From: Crossaster papposus | Lineage: Eukaryota > Echinodermata > Asteroidea > Velatida > Solasteridae | DNA: 64,000 nt | Reading direction: 5' to 3' | Assembly (NCBI GenBank): GCA_037893245.1 | Contig: JBAIAA010000027.1 | Location: 1 to 64,000, forward strand | In this document: one piece after another, positions 1 through 11,299 of the stretch | Numbering within the stretch: position 1 is the first letter of the stretch | How the letters are laid out: the number at the start of each line of letters is the position of its first letter | Made by a program: the position numbers and the translations under genes | Notes under the pieces: generated by a model | Database searches by the model: none | Told to the model about the DNA's origin: nothing | The model's input: only the letters and a program-made list of their open reading frames with translations

Positions 1-570
1 GTAGGGATATGCCGATTGTAGACCAAATTCTTAAATATGTAGTAGTAGGGATATGCCGAATTGTAGACCAAATCGTAGTAGTAGGGATATGCCGATTGTA
101 GACCAAATCTTAAATATGTAGTAGTAGAGATATGCCGATTGTAGACCAAATCTTAAATATGTAGTAGATAGGGATATGCCGATTGTAGACCAAATCTTAA
201 ATATGTAGAAGTAGTAGGGATATGCCGATTGTAGACCAAATCTTATAATATGTAGTAGTAGGGATATGCCGATTGTAGACCCAAATCTTAAATATGTAGT
301 AGTAGGGATATGCCGATTGTAGACCAAAATCTTAAATATGTAGTAGTAGGGATATGCCGATTGTAGACCAAATCTTAAATATGTAGTAGTAGGGATATGC
401 CGATTGTAGACCAAATCTTAAATATGTAGTAGTAGGGATATGCCGATTGTAGACCAAATCTTAAATATGTAGTAGTAGGGATATGCCGATTGTAGACCAA
501 ATCTTAAATATGTAGTAGTAGGGATATGCCGATTGTAGACCAAATCTTAAATATGTATGTTGTAGTAGGG
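1..570 (+). repeat. Degenerate A monomers with frequent small indels
   Basis: Monomer length varies here, while most of the rest of the array keeps exact 43-bp spacing. Visible changes include GAATTG, GTAGTAGATAGGG, GTAGAAGTAGTAGGG, CTTATAATATG, GACCCAAATC and CCAAAATCTT, plus one monomer missing most of its TTAAATAT segment. Most are single-base insertions next to short runs. They could reflect an older, less homogenised array edge or uncorrected long-read errors; sequence alone does not separate these. Confidence 0.8.
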
Positions 571-1885
571 ATATGCCGATTGTAGACCAAATCTTAAATA
601 TGTAGTAGTAGGGATATGCCGATTGTAGACCAAATCTTAAATATGTAGTAGTAGGGATATGCCGATTGTAGACCAAATCTTAAATATGTAGTAGTAGGGA
701 TATGCCGATTGTAGACCAAATCTTAAATATGTAGTAGTAGGGATATGCCGATTGTAGACCAAATCTTAAATATGTAGTAGTAGAGATATGCCGATTGTAG
801 ACCAAATCTTAAATATGTAGTAGTAGGGATATGCCGATTGTAGACCAAATCTTAAATATGTAGTAGTAGGGATATGCCGATTGTAGACCAAATCTTAAAT
901 ATGTAGTAGTAGGGATATGCCGATTGTAGACCAAATCTTAAATATGTAGTAGTAGGGATATGCCGATTGTAGACCAAATCTTAAATATGTAGTAGTAGGG
1001 ATATGCCGATTGTAGACCAAATCTTAAATATGTAGTAGTAGGGATATGCCGATTGTAGACCAAATCTTAAATATGTAGTAGTAGGGATATGCCGATTGTA
1101 GACCAAATCTTAAATATGTAGTAGTAGGGATATGCCGATTGTAGACCAAATCTTAAATATGTAGTAGTAGGGATATGCCGATTGTAGACCAAATCTTAAA
1201 TATGTAGTAGTAGGGATATGCCGATTGTAGACCAAATCTTAAATATGTAGTAGTAGGGATATACCGATTGTAGACCAAATCTTAAATATGTAGTAGTAGG
1301 GATATGCCGATTGTAGACCAAATCTTAAATATGTAGTAGTAGGGATATGCCGATTGTAGACCAAATCTTAAATATGTAGTAGTAGGGATATGCCGATTGT
1401 ATACCAAATCTTAAATATGTAGTAGTAGGGATATGCCGATTGTAGACCAAATCTTAAATATGTAGTAGTAGGGATATGCCGATTGTAGACCAAATCTTAA
1501 ATATGTAGTAGTAGGGATATGCCGATTGTAGACCAAATCTTAAATATGTAGTAGTAGGGATATGCCGATTGTAGACCAAATCTTAAATATGTAGTAGTAG
1601 GGATATGCCGATTGTAGACCAAATCTTAAATATGTAGTAGTAGGGATATGCCGATTGTAGACCAAATCTTAAATATGTAGTAGTAGGGATATGCCGATTG
1701 TAGACCAAATCTTAAATATGTAGTAGTAGGGATATGCCGATTGTAGACCAAATCTTAAATATGTAGTAGTAGGGATATGCCGATTGTAGACCAAATCTTA
1801 AATATGTAGTAGTAGGGATATGCCGATTGTAGACCAAATCTTAAATATGTAGTAGTAGGAATATGCCGATTGTAGACCAAATCTT
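1..1885 (+). repeat. A-only satellite block, degenerate at its left end
   Basis: This stretch holds about 44 A monomers and no B or B' unit. From about 570 to 1885 the copies are close to consensus, with scattered single changes such as ATACCG near 1262 and GTATACC near 1400. The first ~570 bp are much less regular: an extra A in CCGAATTG near 57, loss of about 8 bp between AAATC and GTAGTAG near 73, and 1-bp insertions near 170, 245, 281 and 325. There is also an irregular ATGTATGTTGTAG near 555. Confidence 0.93.
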
Positions 1886-1996
1886 AACAAACTCAATTTG
1901 ATCTGATAACAAAACAAACTCACATTTATTATTATGTAAAGGGAAAGAAGTGTGCAGTAGAAATAAACACCTGATGTGGGAACAAGCCCTCGAGTT
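1886..1996 (+). repeat. First B module (111 bp)
   Basis: This is the leftmost copy of the 111-bp module. It starts AACAAACTCAATTTG straight after CTT of an A monomer. It runs through an AT-rich left part (ACATTTATTATTATG) and a right part with GGGAAAGAAGTGTG, AATAAACACCTGATG and GGAACAAGCCC, and ends CTCGAGTT. The CTCGAG hexamer is an XhoI recognition sequence present in most B and B' units, so XhoI would release fragments of array-specific length. About a third of its bases are G or C. It has no terminal inverted repeats and I see no resemblance to unit A beyond short words. Confidence 0.95.
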
Positions 1997-2063
1997 AAAT
2001 ATGTAAAGGGAAAGAAGTGTGCAGTAGAAATAAACACCTGATGTGGGAACAAGCCCTCGAGTT
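1997..2063 (+). repeat. First B' unit (67 bp), apparent A-B fusion
   Basis: B' opens AAATATGTA, identical to the first 9 bases of unit A. It then continues AAGGGAAAGAAG, identical to B from its base 54 to its end (CTCGAGTT). The lengths agree exactly: 9 + 58 = 67. The joining point is ATGTA, which occurs in both parents. In this window B' always follows a B or another B'; it is never preceded directly by A. Confidence 0.92.
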
Positions 2064-4537
2064 AAATATGTAGTAGTAGGGATATGCCGATTGTAGACCA
2101 AATCTTAAATATGTAGTAGTAGTAGGGATATGCCGATTGTAGACCAAATCTTAAATATGTAGTAGTAGGGATATGCCGATTGTAGACCAAATCTTAAATA
2201 TGTAGTAGTAGGGATATGCCGATTGTAGACCAAATCTTAAATATGTAGTAGTAGGGATATGCCGATTGTAGACCAAATCTTAAATATGTAGTAGTAGGGA
2301 TATGCCGATTGTATACCAAATCTTAAATATGTAGTAGTAGGGATATGCCGATTGTAGACCAAATCTTAAATATGTAGTAGTAGGGATATGCCGATTGTAG
2401 ACCAAATCTTAAATATGTAGTAGTAGGGATATGCCGATTGTAGACCAAATCTTAAATATGTAGTAGTAGGGATATGCCGATTGTAGACCAAATCTTAAAT
2501 ATGTAGTAGTAGGGATATGCCGATTGTAGACCAAATCTTAAATATGTAGTAGTAGGGATATGCCGATTGTAGACCAAATCTTAAATATGTAGTAGTAGGG
2601 ATATGCCGATTGTAGACCAAATCTTAAATATGTAGTAGTAGGGATATGCCGATTGTAGACCAAATCTTAAATATGTAGTAGTAGGGATATGCCGATTGTA
2701 GACCAAATCTTAAATATGTAGTAGTAGGGATATGCCGATTGTAGACCAAATCTTAAATATGTAGTAGTAGGAATATGCCGATTGTAGACCAAATCTTAAC
2801 AAACTCAATTTGATCTGATAACAAAACAAACTCACATTTATTATTATGTAAAGGGAAAGAAGTGTGCAGTAGAAATAAACACCTGATGTGGGAACAAGCC
2901 CTCGAGTTAAATATGTAGTAGTAGGGATATGCCGATTGTAGACCAAATCTTAAATATGTAGTAGTAGGGATATGCCGATTGTAGACCAAATCTTAAATAT
3001 GTAGTAGTAGGGATATGCCGATTGTAGACCAAATCTTAAAAAACTCAATTTGATCTGATAACAAAACAAACTCACATTTATTATTATGTAAAGGGAAAGA
3101 AGTGTGCAGTAGAAATAAACACCTGATGTGGGAACAAGCCCTCGAGTTAAATATTTAAAGGGAAAGAAGTGTGCAGTATAAATAAACACCTGATGTGGGA
3201 ACAAGCCCTCGAGTTAAATATGTAGTAGTAGGGATATGCCGATTGTAGACCAAATCTTACAAAACTCAATTTGATCTGATAACAAAACAAACTCACATTT
3301 ATTATTATGTAAAGGGAAAGAAGTGTGCAGTAGAAATAAACACCTGATGTGGGAACAAGCCCTCGAGTTAAATATGTAAAGGGAAAGAAGTGTGCAGTAG
3401 AAATAAACACCTGATGTGGGAACAAGCCCTCGAGTTAAATATGTAGTAGTAGGGATATGCCGATTGTAGACCAAATCTTAAATATGTAGTAGTAGGGATA
3501 TGCCGATTGTAGACCAAATCTTAAATATGTAGTAGTAGGGATATGCCGATTGTAGACCAAATCTTAAATATGTAGTAGTAGGGATATGCCGATTGTAGAC
3601 CAAATCTTAAATATGTAGTAGTAGAGATATGCCGATTGTAGACCAAATCTTAAATATGTAGTAGTAGGGATATGCCGATTGTAGACCAAATCTTAAATAT
3701 GTAGTAGTAGTAGGGATATGCCGATTGTAGACCAAATCTTAAATATGTAGTAGTAGGGATATGCCGATTGTAGACCAAATCTTAAACATGTAGTAGTAGG
3801 GATATGCCGATTGTAGACCAAATCTTAAATATGTAGTAGTAGGGATATGCCGATTGTAGACCAAATCTTAAATATGTAGTAGTAGGGATATGCCGATTGT
3901 AGACCAAATCTTAAATATGTAGTAGTAGGGATATGCCGATTGTAGACCAAATCTTAAATATGTAGTAGTAGGGATATGCCGATTGTAGACCAAATCTTAA
4001 ATATGTAGTAGTAGGGATATGCCGATTGTAGACCAAATCTTAAATATGTAGTAGTAGGGATATGCCGATTGTAGACCAAATCTTAAATATGTAGTAGTAG
4101 GAATATGCCGATTGTAGACCAAATCTTAAATATGTAGTAGTAGGGATATGCCTATTGTAGACCAAATCTTAAATATGTAGTAGTAGGGATATGCCGATTG
4201 TAGACCAAATCTTAAATATGTAGTAGTAGGGATATGCCGATTGTAGACCAAATCTTAAATATGTAGTAGTAGGGATATGCCGATTGTAGACCAAATCTTA
4301 AATATGTAGTAGTAGGGATATGCCGATTGTAGACCAAATCTTAAATATGTAGTAGTAGGGATATGCCGATTGTAGACCAAATCTTAACAAACTCAATTTG
4401 ATCTGATAACAAAACAAACTCACATTTATTATTATGTAAAGGGAAAGAAGTGTGCAGTAGAAATAAACACCTGATGTGGGAACAAGCCCTCGAGTTAAAT
4501 ATGTAGTAGTAGGGATATGCCGATTGTAGACCAAATC

Positions 4538-4541
4538 TTAA
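4538..4541 (+). repeat. Left TTAA target-site copy of the transposon
   Basis: The A monomer ending AAATC is followed by TTAA and then CCCTCGG. The same TTAA recurs at 5195-5198, after which the next A monomer resumes with ATATGTAG. Removing the element and one TTAA restores an uninterrupted A/A junction, so this is a clean target-site duplication. Confidence 0.93.
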
Positions 4542-4546
4542 CCCTC
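4542..4546 (+). repeat. Left terminal inverted repeat (CCCTC)
   Basis: The left tip reads CCCTCGGCGGCACCACC. The right tip read on the opposite strand is CCCTCAGTCAAACGGCC. The first five bases match perfectly and then the two diverge, which is short even for piggyBac-type elements, whose inverted repeats are often about 12-20 bp. Confidence 0.75.
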
Positions 4547-4773
4547 GGCGGCACCACCTAAATTTTTTTTCAGGGAGGCACTACGGGGATCCATCGGTAG
4601 GCTTTTTATGTTAGAGGGTAAATAACTGTGTTGGGGGGGCCCAAATCTTGTTCTAATGGTTTGAACAGATGGATATAAGGACCCTGGACACACATATCAA
4701 CGATTTAAACATTCTGGCTATTTTATGTATTGTTTTAAGGACATCCATTGCAAGCATGTAAACATTGAAATCA

Positions 4774-4787
4774 GTATTGCGCAATAC
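4774..4787. repeat. 14-bp perfect palindrome inside the transposon
   Basis: GTATTGCGCAATAC reads the same on both strands. Two shorter palindromes lie to its right: CACAGCTGTG (4870-4879) and TTTTGGCCAAAA (4985-4996). Internal palindromes of this size may occur by chance or form hairpins; no role can be assigned. Confidence 0.8.
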
Positions 4788-5189
4788 ATACATGAAACAG
4801 CAATAGGATACACACTGTACAAATAACCACGACCAACAGCTCTAACTACCCCCCAGGGGATGTCTGGGTCACAGCTGTGTTTGTTATCTACCCCAAGGCC
4901 GCTCAAAGAGATGTCAGAGACTTTTTTTGACGGCGGCTATACACAAAGGGATCAGATTTCGATTTGTTTGCACAACTCTATGGCTTTTGGCCAAAACCAT
5001 TATTTTGAAGGGATGGTTTTTTTTTTTTCACCCCCTGAATGACCTCCTGGGTTAGAATTTTTTTCCCAGTCCATTCAGCAGGGTCTAGGGATAGATGAAA
5101 AAAAAGGACAGCTCCATTGACTGAAAAAAAAAATATATATAAACAAACACATAGTTTTTGTCCACCCTTTGGAGGCTGGCCGTTTGACT

Positions 5190-5194
5190 GAGGG
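5190..5194 (-). repeat. Right terminal inverted repeat (GAGGG)
   Basis: The right tip ends GACTGAGGG immediately before TTAA. It is the reverse complement of the left tip over five bases. The subterminal region on this side (GGAGGCTGGCCG) shares only short words with the left subterminal region (CAGGGAGGC near 4570). Confidence 0.75.
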
Positions 5195-5198
5195 TTAA
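5195..5198 (+). repeat. Right TTAA target-site copy of the transposon
   Basis: TTAA follows GAGGG directly and leads into ATATGTAGTAGTAGGG of a complete A monomer, in the same phase as the monomer interrupted at 4538. Confidence 0.93.
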
Positions 5199-7570
5199 AT
5201 ATGTAGTAGTAGGGATATGCCGATTGTAGACCAAATCTTAAATATGTAGTAGTGGGGATATGCCGATTGTAGACCAAATCTTAAAAAACTCAATTTGATC
5301 TGATAACAAAACAAACTCACATTTATTATTATGTAAAGGGAAAGAAGTGTGCAGTAGAAATAAACACCTGATGTGGGAACAAGCCCTCGAGTTAAATATG
5401 TAAAGGGAAAGAAGTGTACAGTAGAAATAAACACCTGATGTGGGAACAAGCCCTCGAGTTAAATATGTAGTAGTAGGGATATGCCGATTGTAGACCAAAT
5501 CTTAAAAAACTCAATTTGATCTGATAACAAAACAAACTCACATGTATTATTTTGTAAAGGGAAAGAAGTGTGCAGTAGAAATAAACACCTGGTGTGGGAA
5601 CAAGCCCTCGAGTTAAATATGTAAAGGGAAAGAAGTGTACAGTAGAAGTAAACACCTGATGTGGGAACAAGCCCTCGAGTTAAATATGTAGTAGAAGGGA
5701 TATGCCGATTGTAGACCAAATCTTAAATATGTAGTAGTAGGGATATGCCGATTGTATACCAAATCTTAAATATGTAGTAGTAGGGATATGCCGATTGTAG
5801 ACCAAATCTTAAATATGTAGTAGTAGGGATATGCCGATTGTAGACCAAATCTTAAATATGTAGTAGTAGGGATATGCCGATTGTAGACCAAATCTTAAAT
5901 ATGTAGTAGTAGGGATATGCCGATTGTAGACCAAATCTTAAATATGTAGTAGTAGGGATATGCCGATTGTAGACCAAATCTTAAATATGTAGTAGTAGGG
6001 ATATGCCAATTGTAGACCAAATCTTAAATATGTAGTAGTAGGGATATGCCGATTGTAGACCAAATCTTAAATATGTAGTAGTAGGGATATGCCGATTGTA
6101 GACCAAATCTTAAATATGTAGTAGTAGTAGGGATATGCCGATTGTAGACCAAATCTTAAATATGTAGTAGTAGGGATATGCCGATTGTAGACCAAATCTT
6201 AAATATGTAGTAGTAGGGATATGCCGATTGTAGACCAAATCTTAACAAACTCAATTTGATCTGATAACAAAACAAACTCACATTTATTATTATGTAAAGG
6301 GAAAGAAGTGTGCAGTAGAAATAAACACCTGATGTGGGAACAAGCCCTCGAGTTAAATATGTAGTAGTAGGGATATGCCGATTGTAGACCAAATCTTAAA
6401 TATGTAGTAGTAGGGATATGCCGATTGTAGACCAAATCTTAAATATGTAGTAGTAGGGATATGCCGATTGTAGACCAAATCTTAAAAAACTCAATTTGAT
6501 CTGATAACAAAACAAACTCACATTTATTATTATGTAAAGGGAAAGAAGTGTGCAGTAGAAATAAACACCTGATGTGGGAACAAGCCCTCGAGTTAAATAT
6601 TTAAAGGGAAAGAAGTGTGCAGTATAAATAAACACCTGATGTGGGAACAAGCCCTCGAGTTAAATATGTAGTAGTAGGGATATGCCGATTGTAGACCAAA
6701 TCTTACAAAACTCAATTTGATCTGATAACAAAACAAACTCACATTTATTATTATGTAAAGGGAAAGAAGTGTGCAGTAGAAATAAACACCTGATGTGGGA
6801 ACAAGCCCTCGAGTTAAATATGTAAAGGGAAAGAAGTGTGCAGTAGAAATAAACACCTGATGTGGGAACAAGCCCTCGAGTTAAATATGTAGTAGTAGGG
6901 ATATGCCGATTGTAGACCAAATCTTAAATATGTAGTAGTAGGGATATGCCGATTGTAGACCAAATCTTAAATATGTAGTAGTAGGGATATGCCGATTGTA
7001 GACCAAATCTTAAATATGTAGTAGTAGGGATATGCCGATTGTAGACCAAATCTTAAATATGTAGTAGTAGAGATATGCCGATTGTAGACCAAATCTTAAA
7101 TATGTAGTAGTAGGGATATGCCGATTGTAGACCAAATCTTAAATATGTAGTAGTAGGGATATGCCGATTGTAGACCAAATCTTAAATATGTAGTAGTAGG
7201 GATATGCCGATTGTAGACCAAATCTTAAACATGTAGTAGTAGGGATATGCCGATTGTAGACCAAATCTTAAATATGTAGTAGTAGGGATATGCCGATTGT
7301 AGACCAAATCTTAAATATGTAGTAGTAGGGATATGCCGATTGTAGACCAAATCTTAAATATGTAGTAGTAGGGATATGCCGATTGTAGACCAAATCTTAA
7401 ATATGTAGTAGTAGGGATATGCCGATTGTAGACCAAATCTTAAATATGTAGTAGTAGGGATATGCCGATTGTAGACCAAATCTTAAATATGTAGTAGTAG
7501 GGATATGCCGATTGTAGACCAAATCTTAAATATGTAGTAGTAGGAATATGCCGATTGTAGACCAAATCTT
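5195..7570 (+). repeat. 2,374-bp tandem repeat, copy 1
   Basis: B modules start at 5283, 5504, 6244, 6484 and 6705. All but the one at 6244 are followed by B'. Each has a counterpart exactly 2,374 bp downstream. Shared rare variants support one duplication event: ACATGTATTATTTTG in the B at 5504, GTAGAAGGG near 5693, GTATACC near 5756, GCCAATTG near 6006 and AAATATTTAAAGGG at 6595. The left limit is near the transposon but cannot be fixed exactly, because plain A monomers lie on both sides. Confidence 0.9.
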
Positions 7571-9944
7571 AAATATGTAGTAGTAGGGATATGCCGATTG
7601 TAGACCAAATCTTAAATATGTAGTAGTAGGGATATGCCGATTGTAGACCAAATCTTAAAAAACTCAATTTGATCTGATAACAAAACAAACTCACATTTAT
7701 TATTATGTAAAGGGAAAGAAGTGTGCAGTAGAAATAAACACCTGATGTGGGAACAAGCCCTCGAGTTAAATATGTAAAGGGAAAGAAGTGTACAGTAGAA
7801 ATAAACACCTGATGTGGGAACAAGCCCTCGAGTTAAATATGTAGTAGTAGGGATATGCCGATTGTAGACCAAATCTTAAAAAACTCAATTTGATCTGATA
7901 ACAAAACAAACTCACATGTATTATTTTGTAAAGGGAAAGAAGTGTGCAGTAGAAATAAACACCTGATGTGGGAACAAGCCCTCGAGTTAAATATGTAAAG
8001 GGAAAGAAGTGTACAGTAGAAATAAACACCTGATGTGGGAACAAGCCCTCGAGTTAAATATGTAGTAGAAGGGATATGCCGATTGTAGACCAAATCTTAA
8101 ATATGTAGTAGTAGGGATATGCCGATTGTATACCAAATCTTAAATATGTAGTAGTAGGGATATGCCGATTGTAGACCAAATCTTAAATATGTAGTAGTAG
8201 GGATATGCCGATTGTAGACCAAATCTTAAATATGTAGTAGTAGGGATATGCCGATTGTAGACCAAATCTTAAATATGTAGTAGTAGGGATATGCCGATTG
8301 TAGACCAAATCTTAAATATGTAGTAGTAGGGATATGCCGATTGTAGACCAAATCTTAAATATGTAGTAGTAGGGATATGCCAATTGTAGACCAAATCTTA
8401 AATATGTAGTAGTAGGGATATGCCGATTGTAGACCAAATCTTAAATATGTAGTAGTAGGGATATGCCGATTGTAGACCAAATCTTAAATATGTAGTAGTA
8501 GTAGGGATATGCCGATTGTAGACCAAATCTTAAATATGTAGTAGTAGGGATATGCCGATTGTAGACCAAATCTTAAATATGTAGTAGTAGGGATATGCCG
8601 ATTGTAGACCAAATCTTAACAAACTCAATTTGATCTGATAACAAAACAAACTCACATTTATTATTATGTAAAGGGAAAGAAGTGTGCAGTAGAAATAAAC
8701 ACCTGATGTGGGAACAAGCCCTCGAGTTAAATATGTAGTAGTAGGGATATGCCGATTGTAGACCAAATCTTAAATATGTAGTAGTAGGGATATGCCGATT
8801 GTAGACCAAATCTTAAATATGTAGTAGTAGGGATATGCCGATTGTAGACCAAATCTTAAAAAACTCAATTTGATCTGATAACAAAACAAACTCACATTTA
8901 TTATTATGTAAAGGGAAAGAAGTGTGCAGTAGAAATAAACACCTGATGTGGGAACAAGCCCTCGAGTTAAATATTTAAAGGGAAAGAAGTGTGCAGTATA
9001 AATAAACACCTGATGTGGGAACAAGCCCTCGAGTTAAATATGTAGTAGTAGGGATATGCCGATTGTAGACCAAATCTTACAAAACTCAATTTGATCTGAT
9101 AACAAAACAAACTCACATTTATTATTATGTAAAGGGAAAGAAGTGTGCAGTAGAAATAAACACCTGATGTGGGAACAAGCCCTCGAGTTAAATATGTAAA
9201 GGGAAAGAAGTGTGCAGTAGAAATAAACACCTGATGTGGGAACAAGCCCTCGAGTTAAATATGTAGTAGTAGGGATATGCCGATTGTAGACCAAATCTTA
9301 AATATGTAGTAGTAGGGATATGCCGATTGTAGACCAAATCTTAAATATGTAGTAGTAGGGATATGCCGATTGTAGACCAAATCTTAAATATGTAGTAGTA
9401 GGGATATGCCGATTGTAGACCAAATCTTAAATATGTAGTAGTAGAGATATGCCGATTGTAGACCAAATCTTAAATATGTAGTAGTAGGGATATGCCGATT
9501 GTAGACCAAATCTTAAATATGTAGTAGTAGGGATATGCCGATTGTAGACCAAATCTTAAATATGTAGTAGTAGGGATATGCCGATTGTAGACCAAATCTT
9601 AAACATGTAGTAGTAGGGATATGCCGATTGTAGACCAAATCTTAAATATGTAGTAGTAGGGATATGCCGATTGTAGACCAAATCTTAAATATGTAGTAGT
9701 AGGGATATGCCGATTGTAGACCAAATCTTAAATATGTAGTAGTAGGGATATGCCGATTGTAGACCAAATCTTAAATATGTAGTAGTAGGGATATGCCGAT
9801 TGTAGACCAAATCTTAAATATGTAGTAGTAGGGATATGCCGATTGTAGACCAAATCTTAAATATGTAGTAGTAGGGATATGCCGATTGTAGACCAAATCT
9901 TAAATATGTAGTAGTAGGAATATGCCGATTGTAGACCAAATCTT
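7571..9944 (+). repeat. 2,374-bp tandem repeat, copy 2
   Basis: B modules start at 7657, 7878, 8618, 8858 and 9079, each 2,374 bp after its partner in copy 1, with the same pattern of B' units. A few differences have accumulated, for example GTACAGTAGAAGTAAAC and CACCTGGTG in copy 1 against the consensus here. This copy has no transposon at its left edge. Confidence 0.9.
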
Positions 9945-11299
9945 AAATATGTAGTAGTAGGGATATGCCGATTGTAGACCAAATCTTAAATATGTAGTAG
10001 TAGGGATATGCCGATTGTAGACCAAATCTTAAATATGTAGTAGTAGGGATATGCCGATTGTAGACCAAATCTTAAATATGTAGTAGTAGGGATATGCCGA
10101 TTGTAGACCAAATCTTAAATATGTAGTAGTAGGGATATGCCGATTGTAGACCAAATCTTAAATATGTAGTAGTAGGGATATGCCGATTGTAGACCAAATC
10201 TTAAATATGTAGTAGTAGGGATATGCCGATTGTAGACCAAATCTTAACAAACTCAATTTGATCTGATAACAAAACAAACTCACATGTATTATTATGTAAA
10301 GGGAAAGAAGTGTGCAGTAGAAATAAACACCTGATGTGGGAACAAGCCCTCGAGTTAAATATGTAGTAGTAGGGATATGCCGATTGTAGACCAAATCTTA
10401 AAAAACTCAATCTGATCTGATAACAAAACAAACTCACATTTATTATTATGTAAAGGGAAAGAAGTGTGCAGTAGAAATAAACACCTGATGTGGGAACAAG
10501 CCCTCGAGTTAAATATGTAGTAGTAGGGATATGCCGATTGTAGACCAAATCTTAAAAAACTCAATTTGATCTGATAACAAAACAAACTCACATTTATTAT
10601 TATGTAAAGGGAAAGAAGTGTGCAGTAGAAATAAACACCTGATGTGGGAACAAGCCCTCGAGTTAAATATGTAAAGGGAAAGAAGTGTACAGTAGAAATA
10701 AACACCTGATGTGGGAACAAGCCCTCGAGTTAAATATGTAGTAGTAGGAATATGCCGATTGTAGACCAAATCTTAAAAAACTCAATTTGATCTGATAACA
10801 AAACAAACTCACATGTATTATTTTGTAAAGGGAAAGAAGTGTGCAGTAGAAATAAACACCTGATGTGGGAACAAGCCCTCAAGTTAAATATGTAAAGGGA
10901 AAGAAGTGTACAGTAGAAATAAACACCTGATGTGGGAACAAGCCCTCGAGTTAAATATGTAGTAGAAGGGATATTCCGATTGTAGACCAAATCTTAAATA
11001 TGTAGTAGTAGGGATATGCCGATTGTAGACCAAATCTTAAATATGTAGTAGTAGGGATATGCCGATTGTAGACCAAATCTTAAATATGTAGTAGTAGGGA
11101 TATGCCGATTGTAGACCAAATCTTAAATATGTAGTAGTAGGGATATGCCGATTGTAGACTAAATCTTAAATATGTAGTAGTAGGGATATGCCGATTGTAG
11201 ACCAAATCTTAAATATGTAGTAGTAGGGATATGCCGATTGTAGACCAAATCTTAAATATGTAGTAGTAGGGATATGCCGATTGTAGACCAAATCTTAAA
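9945..11299 (+). repeat. Mixed block with four B modules
   Basis: A monomers continue to 10245, then B modules start at 10246, 10400, 10554 and 10775. The last two carry B' units (10665-10731, 10886-10952). Between these B there is only one A monomer each, so this is one of the densest B clusters. The B at 10400 has CTCAATCTGATCTG, also found at 13834. The B at 10775 shares ACATGTATTATTTTG with 5504 and 7878. A monomers fill the remainder. Confidence 0.88.

Larger units (their letters stand above)
1886..4541 (+). repeat. Mixed A/B/B' block left of the transposon
   Basis: B modules start at 1886, 2798, 3038, 3259 and 4386. The B at 1886, 3038 and 3259 are each followed by a 67-bp B' (1997-2063, 3149-3215, 3370-3436). 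The rest is A monomers. The first, second and fifth B begin AACAAACTC rather than AAAAAACTC, and the one at 3259 begins ACAAAACTC. The B' at 3149 has AAATATTTAAAGGG, and the same variant is found at 6595 and 8969. The segment 2.71-4.12 kb is repeated 3,446 bp downstream, at 6.16-7.57 kb. The block ends in the TTAA used by the insertion. Confidence 0.93.
4542..5194. mobile_element. Non-autonomous piggyBac-like (TTAA) transposon, 653 bp
   Basis: This is the only sequence in the window without satellite character. Its ends are CCCTC (4542-4546) and GAGGG (5190-5194), a 5-bp perfect inverted repeat. With the flanking TTAA this extends to AACCCTC/GAGGGTT; beyond that the ends match only loosely. 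CCC...GGG ends with a TTAA duplication are characteristic of the piggyBac superfamily. At 653 bp, with no long open frame and no DDD-type transposase sequence visible, it would be a non-autonomous or internally deleted element mobilised in trans. It contains poly-T or poly-A runs near 4562, 4921, 5018, 5048, 5099 and 5124, and three short palindromes. The short open frames inside (about 60 codons each) show no recognisable domain. Other TTAA-targeting groups are less likely given the CCC start. I do not recognise the specific family. Confidence 0.85.

Noticed and set aside
1886-1996. B module as a piggyBac-type miniature element
   Set aside because: It is flanked by TTAA, but its tips are AAAACTC and CTCGAG, with no terminal inverted repeat and no CCC/GGG ends. 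Kept only as a hypothesis in the findings.
1886-1996. B module as a Helitron end or SINE
   Set aside because: No TC start with CTRR end and hairpin in the right place, and no Pol III A/B box or A-rich tail that I can recognise.
4641-4649. CCAAATCTT inside the transposon, identical to the last nine bases of unit A
   Set aside because: Nine bases could match by chance in 653 bp against a 43-bp unit, and neighbouring bases do not match. Not evidence that the element gave rise to the satellite.
5010-5140. Poly-T and poly-A runs with TATATATA near 5135 as a promoter or terminator
   Set aside because: The runs lie inside a small non-autonomous transposon with no gene to serve. Homopolymers are common in such elements, so no regulatory call is supported.
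4718-5277. Short open frames within or across the transposon (4718-4906 minus, 4860-5042 plus, 4978-5277 minus)
   Set aside because: Each is about 60-100 codons, they overlap each other, one runs out into the satellite, and none shows a recognisable motif or a transposase catalytic pattern.
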